Source: Qipengyuania gelatinilytica (GTDB lineage: Bacteria > Pseudomonadota > Alphaproteobacteria > Sphingomonadales > Sphingomonadaceae). Taken from it: a stretch of DNA of 64,000 nucleotides. Positions 53,639-62,783 of the stretch are shown piece by piece. The first letter of the stretch is position 1; each line of letters opens with the position of its first letter. Below the pieces are notes generated by a model. The model did no database searches and was not told the DNA's origin. It was given only the letters and a program-made list of their open reading frames with translations. Made by a program: the position numbers and the translations under genes. The stretch spans positions 2,170,001 through 2,234,000 of the forward strand of contig NZ_CP081294.1 of NCBI RefSeq assembly GCF_019711315.1. The letters run 5' to 3'.

Positions 53639-55188
53639 TCTTCGATCAAATCCTCTACCATCAATCCGGCAGTCGCCTTTGCGCTGCCGACCACGCCGGG
53701 AATCCCGGCGCCCGGATGCGTCCCTGCACCGACAAGGTAGAAATTGTCGATCACGTCGTCGCGGTTATGCCCGCGGAAGAACGCGCTCTGCGTGAGCAGG
53801 GGTTCGAGACTGAAGGCGCTGCCCTTGTAGGCGTTGAGATCATGCGCGAAGTCGCGCGGGGCATAGTGGAACTTGGTCCTGATCCGGCCATGCAGGCCGG
53901 GGATCAGGCGGCGTTCGATCTCGTCGAGGATGCGCTTTTCCAGCACCGGGCCCATCTGCTCCCAGTCGACCGAAAGCTTGCCCATATGGGCCACCGGCAC
54001 CAGCGCGTAGAAGGTGCTCATGCCTTCGGGTGCCACGCTGGGATCGGTCACGCTGGGGTGGTGCAGGTAGATCGAAAAATCCTGCGGCAGGACGCCGTGG
54101 TCGTAGATGTCCTCGAGCAGGCCCTTATAGCGCGGGCCGAACAGGATCATGTGATGCGGGATGCCCGGCCAGGTCCCTTCGACACCGAAGTGGACCACGA
54201 AGAGGCTGGGCGAGAACTTCTTGCGCGACAGCGACTTGGCATAGCTTTCGCCGCGCTTGGTCCCGGCCAGGAGGTCCTTGTAGCTGTGCATGATGTCGGC
54301 ATTGCTGGCGACCGCGTCGAAGCGCTGCCTGAAGCCCGAATGGGTTTCCACCTCGCTGGCCTTGTTGCCGAGCGTGTGGACCTGCACGACCGGGTCATGC
54401 AGGCGGAAGGTGCCGCCGATTCGTTCGAAATGCTTCACCATGGCGGCAATCAGCCGATTGGTGCCGCCCTTTGCCCACCAGACGCCGCCGTCCTTCTCCA
54501 GCTTGTGGATCAGCGCGTAGATGCTGCTCGTCTTCATCGGGTTGCCCCCGACCAGCAGGGTGTGGAAGCTCAGCGCCTCGCGCAGCTTCTCGTTTTCGAC
54601 GTAGCTCGACACCATCGAATAGACGCTGCGCCATGCCTGTTTCTTTGCCAGCGCGGGTGCCGCCTTCATCATCGACTTGAAGTCGAGGAAGGGGACATGG
54701 CCCAGCTTCACATAGCCTTCCTCGTAGACGCCCGCGGCATAGTCGAGGAAGCGCTGGTAGCCTGCGACGTCCGCAGGATTGAGCTCGGCGATCTCGCGGA
54801 AGAGTTGTTCTTCGTCGTTCGAATAGTCGAAATTCGTGCCGTCGGGCCAGTTCAGCCGATAGAAGGGCATGACCGGCATGATCTCGATGTCGTCCGCCAT
54901 GTCGTGACCGGTCAGCGCCCATAGTTCGCGCAGGCAATCCGGATCGGTGATCACGGTCGGCCCGGCATCGAAGGTGTGTCCGTCCTTTTCCCAGTAATAA
55001 GCACGGCCACCCGGCTTTGCGCGCGCTTCGATCACTGTGGTGGCGATGCCGGCCGATTGCAGGCGGATCGCAAGCGCAAGCCCGCCAAAGCCCGATCCGA
55101 TGACGCAGGCCGTCTTGCCCGTAGGCTCGGGAATGATCGGGCCGTCGCCCGAAGCGGCAATGGGAGAGGACATGATTTCGGCGTTCAT
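53635..55188 (-). CDS. crtI: Phytoene desaturase
   Basis: 517 residues. FAD site VIGSGFGGLALAIRLQSAG, PGGRAYYWEKDGHTFDAGPTVIT, and C-terminal YLVGAGTHPGAGIPGVVGSA are the CrtI signatures. It converts phytoene to lycopene by four desaturations. Four bases after the crtY stop and overlapping the LOG gene. The N-terminal lead of about 23 residues before the FAD motif is longer than in some relatives; a second Met at residue 6 is an alternative start. Confidence 0.96.
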   Translation of the reverse strand: MNAEIMSSPIAASGDGPIIPEPTGKTACVIGSGFGGLALAIRLQSAGIATTVIEARAKPGGRAYYWEKDGHTFDAGPTVITDPDCLRELWALTGHDMADDIEIMPVMPFYRLNWPDGTNFDYSNDEEQLFREIAELNPADVAGYQRFLDYAAGVYEEGYVKLGHVPFLDFKSMMKAAPALAKKQAWRSVYSMVSSYVENEKLREALSFHTLLVGGNPMKTSSIYALIHKLEKDGGVWWAKGGTNRLIAAMVKHFERIGGTFRLHDPVVQVHTLGNKASEVETHSGFRQRFDAVASNADIMHSYKDLLAGTKRGESYAKSLSRKKFSPSLFVVHFGVEGTWPGIPHHMILFGPRYKGLLEDIYDHGVLPQDFSIYLHHPSVTDPSVAPEGMSTFYALVPVAHMGKLSVDWEQMGPVLEKRILDEIERRLIPGLHGRIRTKFHYAPRDFAHDLNAYKGSAFSLEPLLTQSAFFRGHNRDDVIDNFYLVGAGTHPGAGIPGVVGSAKATAGLMVEDLIEE

Positions 55189-55191
55189 GGA

Positions 55192-56358
55192 TTATCCTTG
55201 GACGAGGGGCGCGCCCTTGCCAAGCAGCGCCTTGATTGCTCGACCGACAGGTACGGGCGGCTTTCCGGTAAGGATGCGCAATTTGTCGAGCGGAGTGGAG
55301 CGGGCGGCATAAAAGCGTGAAATGAGTGGTTCGGGCAGACGGTAGAAGCGTTCGAACACCCTGTATCGTTCCGCAGGTTTCGCCGCTTCGAACAGCATTT
55401 TTCCCAGCAGGCGGTAATAGGCTGTGCGTTTCCAGTGCGCGTAGGCGCGCTCCTCCACGAAATCGGGCAGACTGGAGAGGTCTTTGGCGCAAGCACCGGC
55501 AATCGCCAGCGCGTTTTCTGCGGCGATCGGAAGGGTGTAGCTGGTCAGCGGGTGGACGAAGCCGCCCCGCGCACCGGCCAGTGCAACGCCCGGACTTGCC
55601 AGCGATGCGCGATAGGCCGAAAAATCGCCGCCCGTTATCACCGGCAGGACGCCGGTTTCTTCGTGAAGGGTTTCGGTCCGCCAGCCCTTTTCCGCGCAAT
55701 ATACGGCGATCCTCTCGCGCAGCTCGGGGGCGTCGAGCACCGGACTGTCCGCGTAATAGGTGTCCTCGACGAAAATCTCGTCGGCACCGAGCGGGAGCAG
55801 GTAGACGAAGCGATAGGCGCCCGGCTGGTCGACTGCCGCGTCCATGATGACCGGCCTGTCGATGCCATGAGGCTCGGCGGTTCGAAGATGCTGGCCGAGG
55901 AAGACCTGCCAGCCGCCTTCCAGGTGTTCGCTGGGAACAGCGTCGCGGCAGTCGATCACTGCCTTTGCGGCGATGCGTTCGCCGCTCTCCAGCGTCACGC
56001 CCTGACCGTCGAGACCGACGACGCGCGATCCGGTCCGGATCGCTTCCTGCGGGAGCAAGCGGCGCAGGGCTGCATCGAAATCGCGACTGTCGAGCGAGCG
56101 GTAATTGCCTTCGAGGCGCCGCTCGTGGGCGGGAAAGCGTACCTCGTTGCCGCCGCTCCATTGCGTCTTGTGGAACGGGTCGAGCAGCGCAGTTTCCCGT
56201 GGGTCGAGATCCCCTTCGAACCAGCTCCAGCGGTGATTGCCGCCAAAGCTGTCACCGGCTTCAAAAAGGCGGACTGACAGCTGCGGTGCCGCACGGGTAA
56301 TGGCGAGCGCGGTGAGGCCTCCGGCAAGGCCCCCGCCGATGATGGCAATATCGGGCAT
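55192..56358 (-). CDS. crtY: Lycopene beta-cyclase
   Basis: 388 residues. FAD/NAD site IAIIGGGLAGGLTALAI, then HRWSWFEGDLD and YVLPLGADEIFVED-like strand (FVYLLPLGADEIFVEDTYY), and GGFVHPLTSYTLP. These fit CrtY-type cyclases of proteobacteria. Forms the beta rings of beta-carotene from lycopene. It heads the carotenoid genes, 19 bases after the DUF2059 gene on the same strand. Confidence 0.95.
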   Translation of the reverse strand: MPDIAIIGGGLAGGLTALAITRAAPQLSVRLFEAGDSFGGNHRWSWFEGDLDPRETALLDPFHKTQWSGGNEVRFPAHERRLEGNYRSLDSRDFDAALRRLLPQEAIRTGSRVVGLDGQGVTLESGERIAAKAVIDCRDAVPSEHLEGGWQVFLGQHLRTAEPHGIDRPVIMDAAVDQPGAYRFVYLLPLGADEIFVEDTYYADSPVLDAPELRERIAVYCAEKGWRTETLHEETGVLPVITGGDFSAYRASLASPGVALAGARGGFVHPLTSYTLPIAAENALAIAGACAKDLSSLPDFVEERAYAHWKRTAYYRLLGKMLFEAAKPAERYRVFERFYRLPEPLISRFYAARSTPLDKLRILTGKPPVPVGRAIKALLGKGAPLVQG

Positions 56359-56377
56359 CGCGCCGTCCTGCCGCGCC

Positions 56378-57106
56378 TCAGCCTCCCGCGATATGCCGCT
56401 CGGCGGCGGTCTCGATGGCGGCCTCTATTTCCTTTTGGCGCGCGGGAGCCATTGCCGCTTTTTCCATCTCGGCGCGGATCGGCAGGACGATGGCCTGCAG
56501 GCCGTTCATCTTCATGAGGGCGGGGTCGGTGGTGAAGAGCCTAACCAGTTCGGCCTGCTCCTGGGCACTGAGCGCACCGACGATCTGGCCGGCGCTCTTC
56601 CTGATATCCGTGTCGAAGTCCCTCATGTCGATCTCGCCATTGGCAATTCCGCCCTCGATCATGGCCCGACCGTCCATCGTACGGCTCAGTCCGCCGAGCA
56701 TTTTCGCGCCAAGCGGCGAGCGATAAAATTCGGCAATCCTTGCAGCCTCCTGCTCGGTCAGGGCTTCGGCAAGCGCTGCCACGTAGCGCGGACGGTATTC
56801 ATCCTGGATTTCCTGGCTATGGCGCGTGATAATCGGGCGGCCCGCGTCGATCATTGCATCGAACAGGCCGGGGTATGCGGCTTCAGCGGCGACCATGTTC
56901 GGATCCGCCTGCCAGAGCGAGCGGACCACGGCCAGCTGGTTGTCGATGACCATTTCCTGGTCGATCCCGTCCTGCATTGCCGCGACCAAGTCGGCATAGG
57001 CTGTCGGCTGGGCCGGCTGGCTGGCGGCATTATCTTGCGCGAGGGTTGATACGGGAAGGGCGAAGGCCAGGCCGAGCGATGCGGCTGCAATCAAAAGCTG
57101 TTTCAT
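56378..57106 (-). CDS. DUF2059 exported protein
   Basis: 242 residues with a signal peptide (LLIAAASLGLAFALPVSTLAQ), then helical repeats: RPRYVAALAEALTEQEAARIAEFYRSP-type segment and LFTTDPALMKMNGL. DUF2059 proteins are periplasmic and of unknown role. ATG 57106 gives a normal signal peptide; the open frame further upstream crosses the divergent gene and is not used. It may share a promoter with the carotenoid genes, lying 19 bases before crtY. Confidence 0.85.
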   Translation of the reverse strand: MKQLLIAAASLGLAFALPVSTLAQDNAASQPAQPTAYADLVAAMQDGIDQEMVIDNQLAVVRSLWQADPNMVAAEAAYPGLFDAMIDAGRPIITRHSQEIQDEYRPRYVAALAEALTEQEAARIAEFYRSPLGAKMLGGLSRTMDGRAMIEGGIANGEIDMRDFDTDIRKSAGQIVGALSAQEQAELVRLFTTDPALMKMNGLQAIVLPIRAEMEKAAMAPARQKEIEAAIETAAERHIAGG

Positions 57107-57214
57107 AGGCTTAGTTCTACGGCGGAAGGAGGCATGGCGCAATCGTGTGCTTGCCTCTTGTGGAACGCGCGGGCGACCAAGTCGTTTGCACGCAATAACA
57201 GAGGGAAATCCAGA

Positions 57215-58090
57215 ATGAATCGCTTCCTGCCCGTGGCTGTTGCCGCAATTGCTTTCGCCGCGCCCGCCATGGCGCAAGAAGTCGAGGCGGAACCGCCGGC
57301 ATCTGCTGGACCGCCTGAAACCGTGTTCGACGGCGATTACCTGAGCGTAGGCGTCGGTGTCGGTTACAATCCCAGCTATTCGGGCAGCGACGATTATAAC
57401 ACCAATATCCTGCCGATCGTGCAGGGTTCGCTCGGGGGAATCGGCATCAATCCGCGGCCCGCGGGTCTTGCGCTCGATCTCGTGCCCGATCCCGACGAGG
57501 GGATGGCGTTCTCGGCAGGTCCGATGTTCCGCCTGCGCAGCGACCGCACGGATGTCGACGACATCAACGACGATATCGTGGCCGCTTATGGCGAACTCGA
57601 CCGCGCCTTCGAGATCGGCGGAAGCGTCGGCGTCAAGTTCCCCAAGCTGCTCAACCCCTTCGACAGCCTGAGCTTCAACCTCGATGCGACATGGGACGTG
57701 GCCGGAGCGCACGATGGCATGACGATCAGCCCGAGCGTCACCTATTTCACACCGCTCAGCCGCGCGACGGCTGCTTCGCTATCGCTCAGCACCACCTTCG
57801 TGGACGACAATTTCGCCGATTATTACTACTCAGTGCCGACCATCAACACGCTGCTGCCCGATCCCGACGTCCTGCCCGGCTTCCAGGCCGAGGGCGGCAT
57901 GCAGAGCTACGGCGTCAACCTGCTGCTCGCGCATGACCTCAGTGGCGATGTGACCGATGGCGGTCTGTCGCTGGTCGGCATCGGCGGATGGTCGAAACTG
58001 GTGGGTGATGCGGCCGACACGCCGTTTACTTCGATTCGCGGCGACGACGACCAGTATTTCGTGGCCCTTGGCGTGGGATACACTTTCTAG
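57215..58090 (+). CDS. MipA/OmpV-family outer-membrane protein
   Basis: 291 residues: signal peptide (FLPVAVAAIAFAAPAMAQ), then LSVGVGVGYNPSYSGSDDY, AGPMFRLRSDRTD and C-terminal YFVALGVGYTF ending in Phe, as in outer-membrane barrels. Family members act in scaffold binding or solute passage; function not set. ATG 57215 has GAGGGAAATCC upstream. Divergent from DUF2059. Confidence 0.88.
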   Translation: MNRFLPVAVAAIAFAAPAMAQEVEAEPPASAGPPETVFDGDYLSVGVGVGYNPSYSGSDDYNTNILPIVQGSLGGIGINPRPAGLALDLVPDPDEGMAFSAGPMFRLRSDRTDVDDINDDIVAAYGELDRAFEIGGSVGVKFPKLLNPFDSLSFNLDATWDVAGAHDGMTISPSVTYFTPLSRATAASLSLSTTFVDDNFADYYYSVPTINTLLPDPDVLPGFQAEGGMQSYGVNLLLAHDLSGDVTDGGLSLVGIGGWSKLVGDAADTPFTSIRGDDDQYFVALGVGYTF

Positions 58091-58102
58091 CGGATAGAAT
58101 TC

Positions 58103-58149
58103 GGAGGCATCTTGCGGGCTTGGCGCAGAGCTGCGCAGTCTCGCCCGCA
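58103..58149 (+). promoter_or_regulatory. Hairpin between a distant Shine-Dalgarno and the DUF2585 start
   Basis: GGAGG (58103-58107) is 41 bases from the ATG at 58149. Between lie TGCGGGC (58113-58119) and GCCCGCA (58143-58149), with an inner GCGCAG-AG-CTGCGC stem. Folding would bring GGAGG close to the ATG, or would mask the ATG, whose A pairs in the stem. It may instead end the MipA transcript, though no T run follows. Confidence 0.45.
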
Positions 58150-58742
58150 TGACTGCAAATCCGCTCTCCCCGCATCGCAAGGCCGTTATTGCCGCGCTAG
58201 TCATTACGCTCGTCACGCTGGCGATCCTGTTCGCAATGGATCGCCCGCCGATCTGCACATGCGGCTATGTCAGCCTGTGGTACGGTGACATCAACGCCTC
58301 GGGCAACAGCCAGCACCTGTCGGACTGGTACACGCCGAGCCACATCATCCACGGGATGATCTTCTATGCGCTCGGCTGGCTGCTGTTCACGAAGTGGGGG
58401 CTGGGCGGCAAGTCAGCGGGCAAGTGGAGCTTTACGCTTGCCGTCGCGATCGAGGCGGCCTGGGAAATCGTCGAGAACACTCCCTTGGTCATCGACCGCT
58501 ATCGATCGGTGACGGTCAACTGGGGGTATTCGGGCGACAGCATCATCAACTCTCTGGCCGATATCGGCTGGATGAGCTTCGGCTTCTATCTCGCTCTCAA
58601 ACTGCCGGTGAAAGTCACGATTGCACTGGCGATCATCATGGAGATCGTCGCGGCGCTGGTGGTGCGCGACAACCTGACGCTCAACGTGATCATGCTGGTC
58701 TACCCGTTCGAATTCATCCGCGAATGGCAGGCCATGGGCTGA
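58149..58742 (+). CDS. DUF2585 family membrane protein
   Basis: 197 residues with about five membrane helices (AVIAALVITLVTLAILFAM first). Family signature: PPICTCGYVSLWYGDI, SDWYTPSHIIHGMIFY, EAAWEIVENTPLVIDRYR and NWGYSGDSIINSLADIGWM. Polar conserved residues in the membrane (His, Glu, Asp) suggest an enzyme or metal-binding role, unknown. Start ATG is inside a hairpin (see separate entry). Confidence 0.88.
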   Translation: MTANPLSPHRKAVIAALVITLVTLAILFAMDRPPICTCGYVSLWYGDINASGNSQHLSDWYTPSHIIHGMIFYALGWLLFTKWGLGGKSAGKWSFTLAVAIEAAWEIVENTPLVIDRYRSVTVNWGYSGDSIINSLADIGWMSFGFYLALKLPVKVTIALAIIMEIVAALVVRDNLTLNVIMLVYPFEFIREWQAMG

Positions 58743-58746
58743 TCGC

Positions 58747-59259
58747 TTAGTCCTTGGCGCGACGCACGGCCCATTCGGCCTTTTTCTTCTCGGCCCAAGC
58801 TACGCGTTCGCGCAGCTTGCCCTCGTAAGGAACGCCAGAGGAAATGGGCAAAGCCTTCACCGGGCCGATGTCGAGGCCATAGATCCAGTCGTTATTTCCG
58901 AGGTAGGCGCGCGCAGGGACACCTGTTTCAAGGTCGCCCTCCACCTTGCGGATGCTGCCGAGGTCGACCGACAGGATCCATTCGGAATGGTTGTTGGCGA
59001 ACAGCAGGTGAGCAGTCGCATCGTCTTCGCCGAGAGGCTTGAAATAGCGCACGGTGCCGGTCCGTTCGCGCCCCCCGGAATAGGCGCGGCGGCGGTCGAA
59101 CCGCAGCTTTGCGTGGGATATCGATGCAAGGATGGTCACCACGCCGAAGATGACGAAGATCACCGCCATGGCGGTCGGCATGTCCTCCAGGTCGGGGAAC
59201 ATGCGCAGTCCGGCAGCCAGCATGACGCAACCGACCAGAAAGCCCAATAAAGCCCGCAA
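58747..59259 (-). CDS. Hypothetical membrane protein with periplasmic or cytosolic beta domain
   Basis: 170 residues: two membrane helices (LLGFLVGCVMLAAGLRMF and MAVIFVIFGVVTILASI), then a soluble domain (HLLFANNHSEWILSVDLGSIR). No family recognised. The start is TTG 59259, needed to complete the first helix; the first ATG (59223) would cut it. GGGAGGCGGG upstream lies in the S9-peptidase terminator hairpin, which may couple the two. Confidence 0.65.
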   Translation of the reverse strand: MRALLGFLVGCVMLAAGLRMFPDLEDMPTAMAVIFVIFGVVTILASISHAKLRFDRRRAYSGGRERTGTVRYFKPLGEDDATAHLLFANNHSEWILSVDLGSIRKVEGDLETGVPARAYLGNNDWIYGLDIGPVKALPISSGVPYEGKLRERVAWAEKKKAEWAVRRAKD

Positions 59260-59261
59260 GA

Positions 59262-59295
59262 AACCCGCCTCCCGAAATGGTCCGGAAGGCGGGTT
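59262..59295 (-). terminator. Terminator after the S9 peptidase
   Basis: On the minus strand AACCCGCCT (59295-59287) pairs with AGGCGGGTT (59270-59262), followed by TCTTG. It is 30 bases after the S9 stop and ends 2 bases before the next start codon on the same strand. Confidence 0.7.
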
Positions 59296-59325
59296 ATAGC
59301 TGGACTGGATTAAGATTTAATCCCT

Positions 59326-61383
59326 TCAGTCTTCTTTTGCAGTCGCGCCGGTCGTGCCTTCGGGCAGGTCGGGGCGCGTGTCGGGCAGCGGCGCATCGCG
59401 GTCGCCCGTCTTCAGGTAGGTGTCGAACCAGCGCATCATGCGCAGGTTGTAGTCGTAGCGCGCGGCCGCCTTCTGGTTGCCATGGCCTTCACCCGGGTAG
59501 AGCACGAGGCGCACCGGCACATCGGGCTTGCGCACCTTCATCGAGCGATAGAGCTCGTAGCTCTGGCTCGGCGCGACGCGCGTGTCCTCGGCACCGTGCA
59601 TGATCAGCAGCGGGGTGTTGGCCTTGTCGACATGGTAGATCGGCGAGACTTCGAGCATCGCCTGCCAGTCGTCCCACGGCCACTTGCCCGAGTGGACATT
59701 GTACATCTCGTAGGGAATGTCGGTCGTGCCGAATTTCGAAATCTGGTTCGAAATGCCGACGAACATGACGCCTGCAACGAATTCGTCGCTCAGCGCGGTG
59801 GAACTCCACGCGGTCGCATAGCCGCCATAGGAACCACCGGTTACGCCAACGCGGTCCGCATCGGCGATGCCTTCGGCCACCAGCGCACGCTTGGCATCGA
59901 CCAGGTCGGTGAATTCCGGATCGGTGTAATTGCCCGTGTGCTGCTTGGAGAAAGCGGTGCCGTAACCGGTCGAGCCGCGATAGTTGGGCAGGAACACGGC
60001 ATAGCCCTGTCCGGCAGCGACCTGTCCGGGCTTGGAATAGGCGGTCTGCCAGCCATTGCTGTCATGCGCTTCGGGGCCGCCATGCACGTTGAGGATCAGC
60101 GGTGCGCCGCCGCGCGGGGCTCCGCCGACCGGCTCGATCAGTACGCCTTCGACTTCCTGTCCGTCGCGCGCGGTGTAGCGGAAGGTGCGCTGCTTGCCGA
60201 AGTCGATTTCCGACAGCCAGCTGTTGTGCTGCGTCCAGCGGTTGAAGCTGCCGTCCTGCCACACGAACAGTTCGGTCGGGTGCTTCGGGCTGCTGGCCTC
60301 GACCGCGAGCGTATTGCCGCCAGCCTCGACGGTGGAGAGAATGAGATCGCCTCCGTCATGCTCTTCGGCCACGGTGCCATCGGCATTGTAGATGCGCAGT
60401 GCGCTCTGGGCGCCCTTGTGGACCACTAGAGCAAGACGGCCATCGGCGAGCCACTCGGCATCGACCGCGGCTTCCGGCGCGCCTGCATTGAGCGCGCGGT
60501 AGTTGCCCGTGGCCACGTCGACGAGGTGCAGCGTGGTGGCGGCGGGATCATTCATGTCGACGCCTGCGATCATCGAAAGCTGCTTGCCGTCGGGCGAGAC
60601 TTCGATGTCACCCAGCTTGCCCGGCGTTTCGACCACGCGCAGCACCTTGCCGCTGGCGAGGTCGATCACGTGGGCGCGCTTAGACGTATATGCGTCGTCG
60701 ATCTGCGGGGTCGGGGCGCTGTCGACCACGGCGGTCTTGCCGCCCGGGGCGATCTTGAAGGCGCTGACATAGCCGGGAATGGTCACGGCCACCGGCTCGC
60801 CATCGACCTCGCCGCCGACATTGGCGGAGAACAGGCGGTTGAGGCGGGCCTCTTCCTCATAGACGATGGCGTTGAAGCCGGCCTTCGATTCCTTGTCGCG
60901 CGCCTCGTCCTTCTCTGCCGAGGCGAGCATCCAGATGCGCGATCCGTCGGGGCTCCACGCGTAGGAGCGCACAGCGGCACCGTCGACCGCTGCGAGCTTG
61001 CGCTGCGCGCCGCCGTCAACCGGGATACCCCAGACGGCGCGGTCTTCCTCGCCATCGGACCACATGAAGGTGACCATGCGGCCGTCGGGCGAAAAGGCGA
61101 TGCCCGAAACGGCCATGTCGTCGGGCAGGAAGTCGCGCGCATTGCCGGGCGCATAGGCCATCTTGAGCTGCTGCGTGGTGCTGCCGTTTTCCTCGCCGTC
61201 GGTGATGTCGGGCAGGCTGGCGGTGGTATAGGCTACGCGGGTGCCGTCGGGCGAGACGGCGATGGTGCCGACGCTTTCCAGCTTGGCAACGTCTTCGGGC
61301 GTCATCGGCCGTGCCTGTGCGGTTGCTGCGAGCGAGACGCCCGCGAGCAGGCTGGCGGCGACGGCGGTGGTGCGAAATAGCAT
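59326..61383 (-). CDS. Prolyl oligopeptidase-family (S9) exported peptidase
   Basis: 685 residues with signal peptide (TTAVAASLLAGVSLAATAQA). N-terminal beta-propeller repeats (GTIAVSPDGTRVAYTT, DIEVSPDGKQLSMIAGV) and a C-terminal alpha/beta hydrolase domain with catalytic Ser in GVTGGSYGGYATAW, Asp in MHGAEDTRV and His in PGEGHGNQ. It likely clears peptides in the periplasm. ATG 61383 is chosen over one 10 codons earlier because the signal peptide starts there. Confidence 0.93.
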   Translation of the reverse strand: MLFRTTAVAASLLAGVSLAATAQARPMTPEDVAKLESVGTIAVSPDGTRVAYTTASLPDITDGEENGSTTQQLKMAYAPGNARDFLPDDMAVSGIAFSPDGRMVTFMWSDGEEDRAVWGIPVDGGAQRKLAAVDGAAVRSYAWSPDGSRIWMLASAEKDEARDKESKAGFNAIVYEEEARLNRLFSANVGGEVDGEPVAVTIPGYVSAFKIAPGGKTAVVDSAPTPQIDDAYTSKRAHVIDLASGKVLRVVETPGKLGDIEVSPDGKQLSMIAGVDMNDPAATTLHLVDVATGNYRALNAGAPEAAVDAEWLADGRLALVVHKGAQSALRIYNADGTVAEEHDGGDLILSTVEAGGNTLAVEASSPKHPTELFVWQDGSFNRWTQHNSWLSEIDFGKQRTFRYTARDGQEVEGVLIEPVGGAPRGGAPLILNVHGGPEAHDSNGWQTAYSKPGQVAAGQGYAVFLPNYRGSTGYGTAFSKQHTGNYTDPEFTDLVDAKRALVAEGIADADRVGVTGGSYGGYATAWSSTALSDEFVAGVMFVGISNQISKFGTTDIPYEMYNVHSGKWPWDDWQAMLEVSPIYHVDKANTPLLIMHGAEDTRVAPSQSYELYRSMKVRKPDVPVRLVLYPGEGHGNQKAAARYDYNLRMMRWFDTYLKTGDRDAPLPDTRPDLPEGTTGATAKED

Positions 61384-61508
61384 TTGCGATCCTCTCCTGT
61401 TGGTCGGGCGCATTCATAGCGATGCAGCGGCGCATGGCAAACCGGGGGCTTGGCATGGCCGGGCCGAGCGGGCATCACCTCCCGCGAGAGACACAGGGGA
61501 GAGACTCG

Positions 61509-62783
61509 ATGCGTACATTGCTTGCAGGGATTGCAGCCGGACTGATGGCGACTGCCGCGCCGGTTCTGGCGCAGACCACGATCATCCACGCCGACGGTAT
61601 CGTCACCGATGCAAGCGAGCCGGTGAAGGGGCGCGTGACGGTTACGGTGACCGACGGACGCATCGTCAGTGTCGAGGATGGCTGGCAGGGCGTTCCCGAC
61701 GGTGCGGAGATGATCCATCTCGAGGGCAAGACGCTCGTCCCCGGCCTGATCGACCTGCACACGCATTTGTCGGGCGACCCCAGCGGCGAATTCTGGCGCG
61801 CAGCCACAACGCCGCCCGAATGGAGCGTGCTCGTCGCTGCCAAGAATGCGCATATCACCGCCAAGGCCGGTTTCACGACCGTCCGCGACGTCGGTTCGCG
61901 CACCGACCAGGTGATGCAGATGCTTGGCCGCGCGACCGAGCAGGGCATGCTGCCGGGGCCGCGCGTGGTCACCAGCGGCCGGACCATCGCGATCGTCGGC
62001 GGGCATGGCGACATCAACGGCTTCCGCCGCGAAGTGAACGATTCGCTTGGCACCTCCTTCTCCTGCACCGGGCCGGTCGAATGTGCGGAGCGGGTGCGCG
62101 AAGCGTCGAAATACGGCGCGGACCTGATCAAGATCACGGCCACCGGCGGTGTGCTCAGCCAGCAGGGTCGCGGCCTTGAGGCGCACTTCACCGATGCCGA
62201 GATGCGCTCCATCGTCACCACCGCGGAATCGCTCGGCCTCAAGGTTGCCGCCCATGCCCATGGCGCGCGCGGGATCGAGGCCGCAGCGCGTGCAGGCGTG
62301 CACACCATCGAACACGGCACCTATCTCGACGAGGCGGCTGCGAAGGCCATGCGTGAAAACGGCACCACGCTGGTGCCCACGCTGATGGCGTTCGAAGGTA
62401 TCAAGGACAACCTTGGCACAGGCTTCTACACGCCGGTTGTGGAGGACAAGATCCGCGCGGTCAGCGAATATGCGGGCACCATCGTCGAGCGCGCCCGCCG
62501 CTGGAACGTGAACGTCGCTTTCGGCACCGATGCCGGCGTCTTCCCGCATGGCGAGAATGCAGGGGAGTTCGCCCTGCTCAAGGCCAACGGGATGAGCGAC
62601 CGCGACGCGCTTGCCAGCGCCACCACGGGCGCTGCGCAAATCCTCGGCATGGAGGGCGAGATCGGCCGTATCGCGCCGGGCTATTCGGCCGATATCATTG
62701 CGGTCGAAGGCAATCCGCTCGAAGACGTGACCGTGCTCGAGGATGTCGACTGGGTCATGGTGCGCGGGCGCGTGATCGAGTGA
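61509..62783 (+). CDS. Exported metal-dependent amidohydrolase
   Basis: 424 residues, signal peptide (LLAGIAAGLMATAAPVLAQ). Amidohydrolase TIM-barrel ligands: LIDLHTHLSG (HxH), a Lys-bearing LIKITATGG, VAAHAHGARG, HTIEHGTYLDE and FGTDAGVFPHG (Asp). This order fits secreted imidazolonepropionase-like/Xaa-Pro dipeptidase-type members (cyclic dipeptide or carboxypeptidase activity possible). Stop overlaps the next gene by 4 bases (GTGA). Upstream frame is long, but ATG 61509 starts the signal peptide. Confidence 0.92.
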   Translation: MRTLLAGIAAGLMATAAPVLAQTTIIHADGIVTDASEPVKGRVTVTVTDGRIVSVEDGWQGVPDGAEMIHLEGKTLVPGLIDLHTHLSGDPSGEFWRAATTPPEWSVLVAAKNAHITAKAGFTTVRDVGSRTDQVMQMLGRATEQGMLPGPRVVTSGRTIAIVGGHGDINGFRREVNDSLGTSFSCTGPVECAERVREASKYGADLIKITATGGVLSQQGRGLEAHFTDAEMRSIVTTAESLGLKVAAHAHGARGIEAAARAGVHTIEHGTYLDEAAAKAMRENGTTLVPTLMAFEGIKDNLGTGFYTPVVEDKIRAVSEYAGTIVERARRWNVNVAFGTDAGVFPHGENAGEFALLKANGMSDRDALASATTGAAQILGMEGEIGRIAPGYSADIIAVEGNPLEDVTVLEDVDWVMVRGRVIE

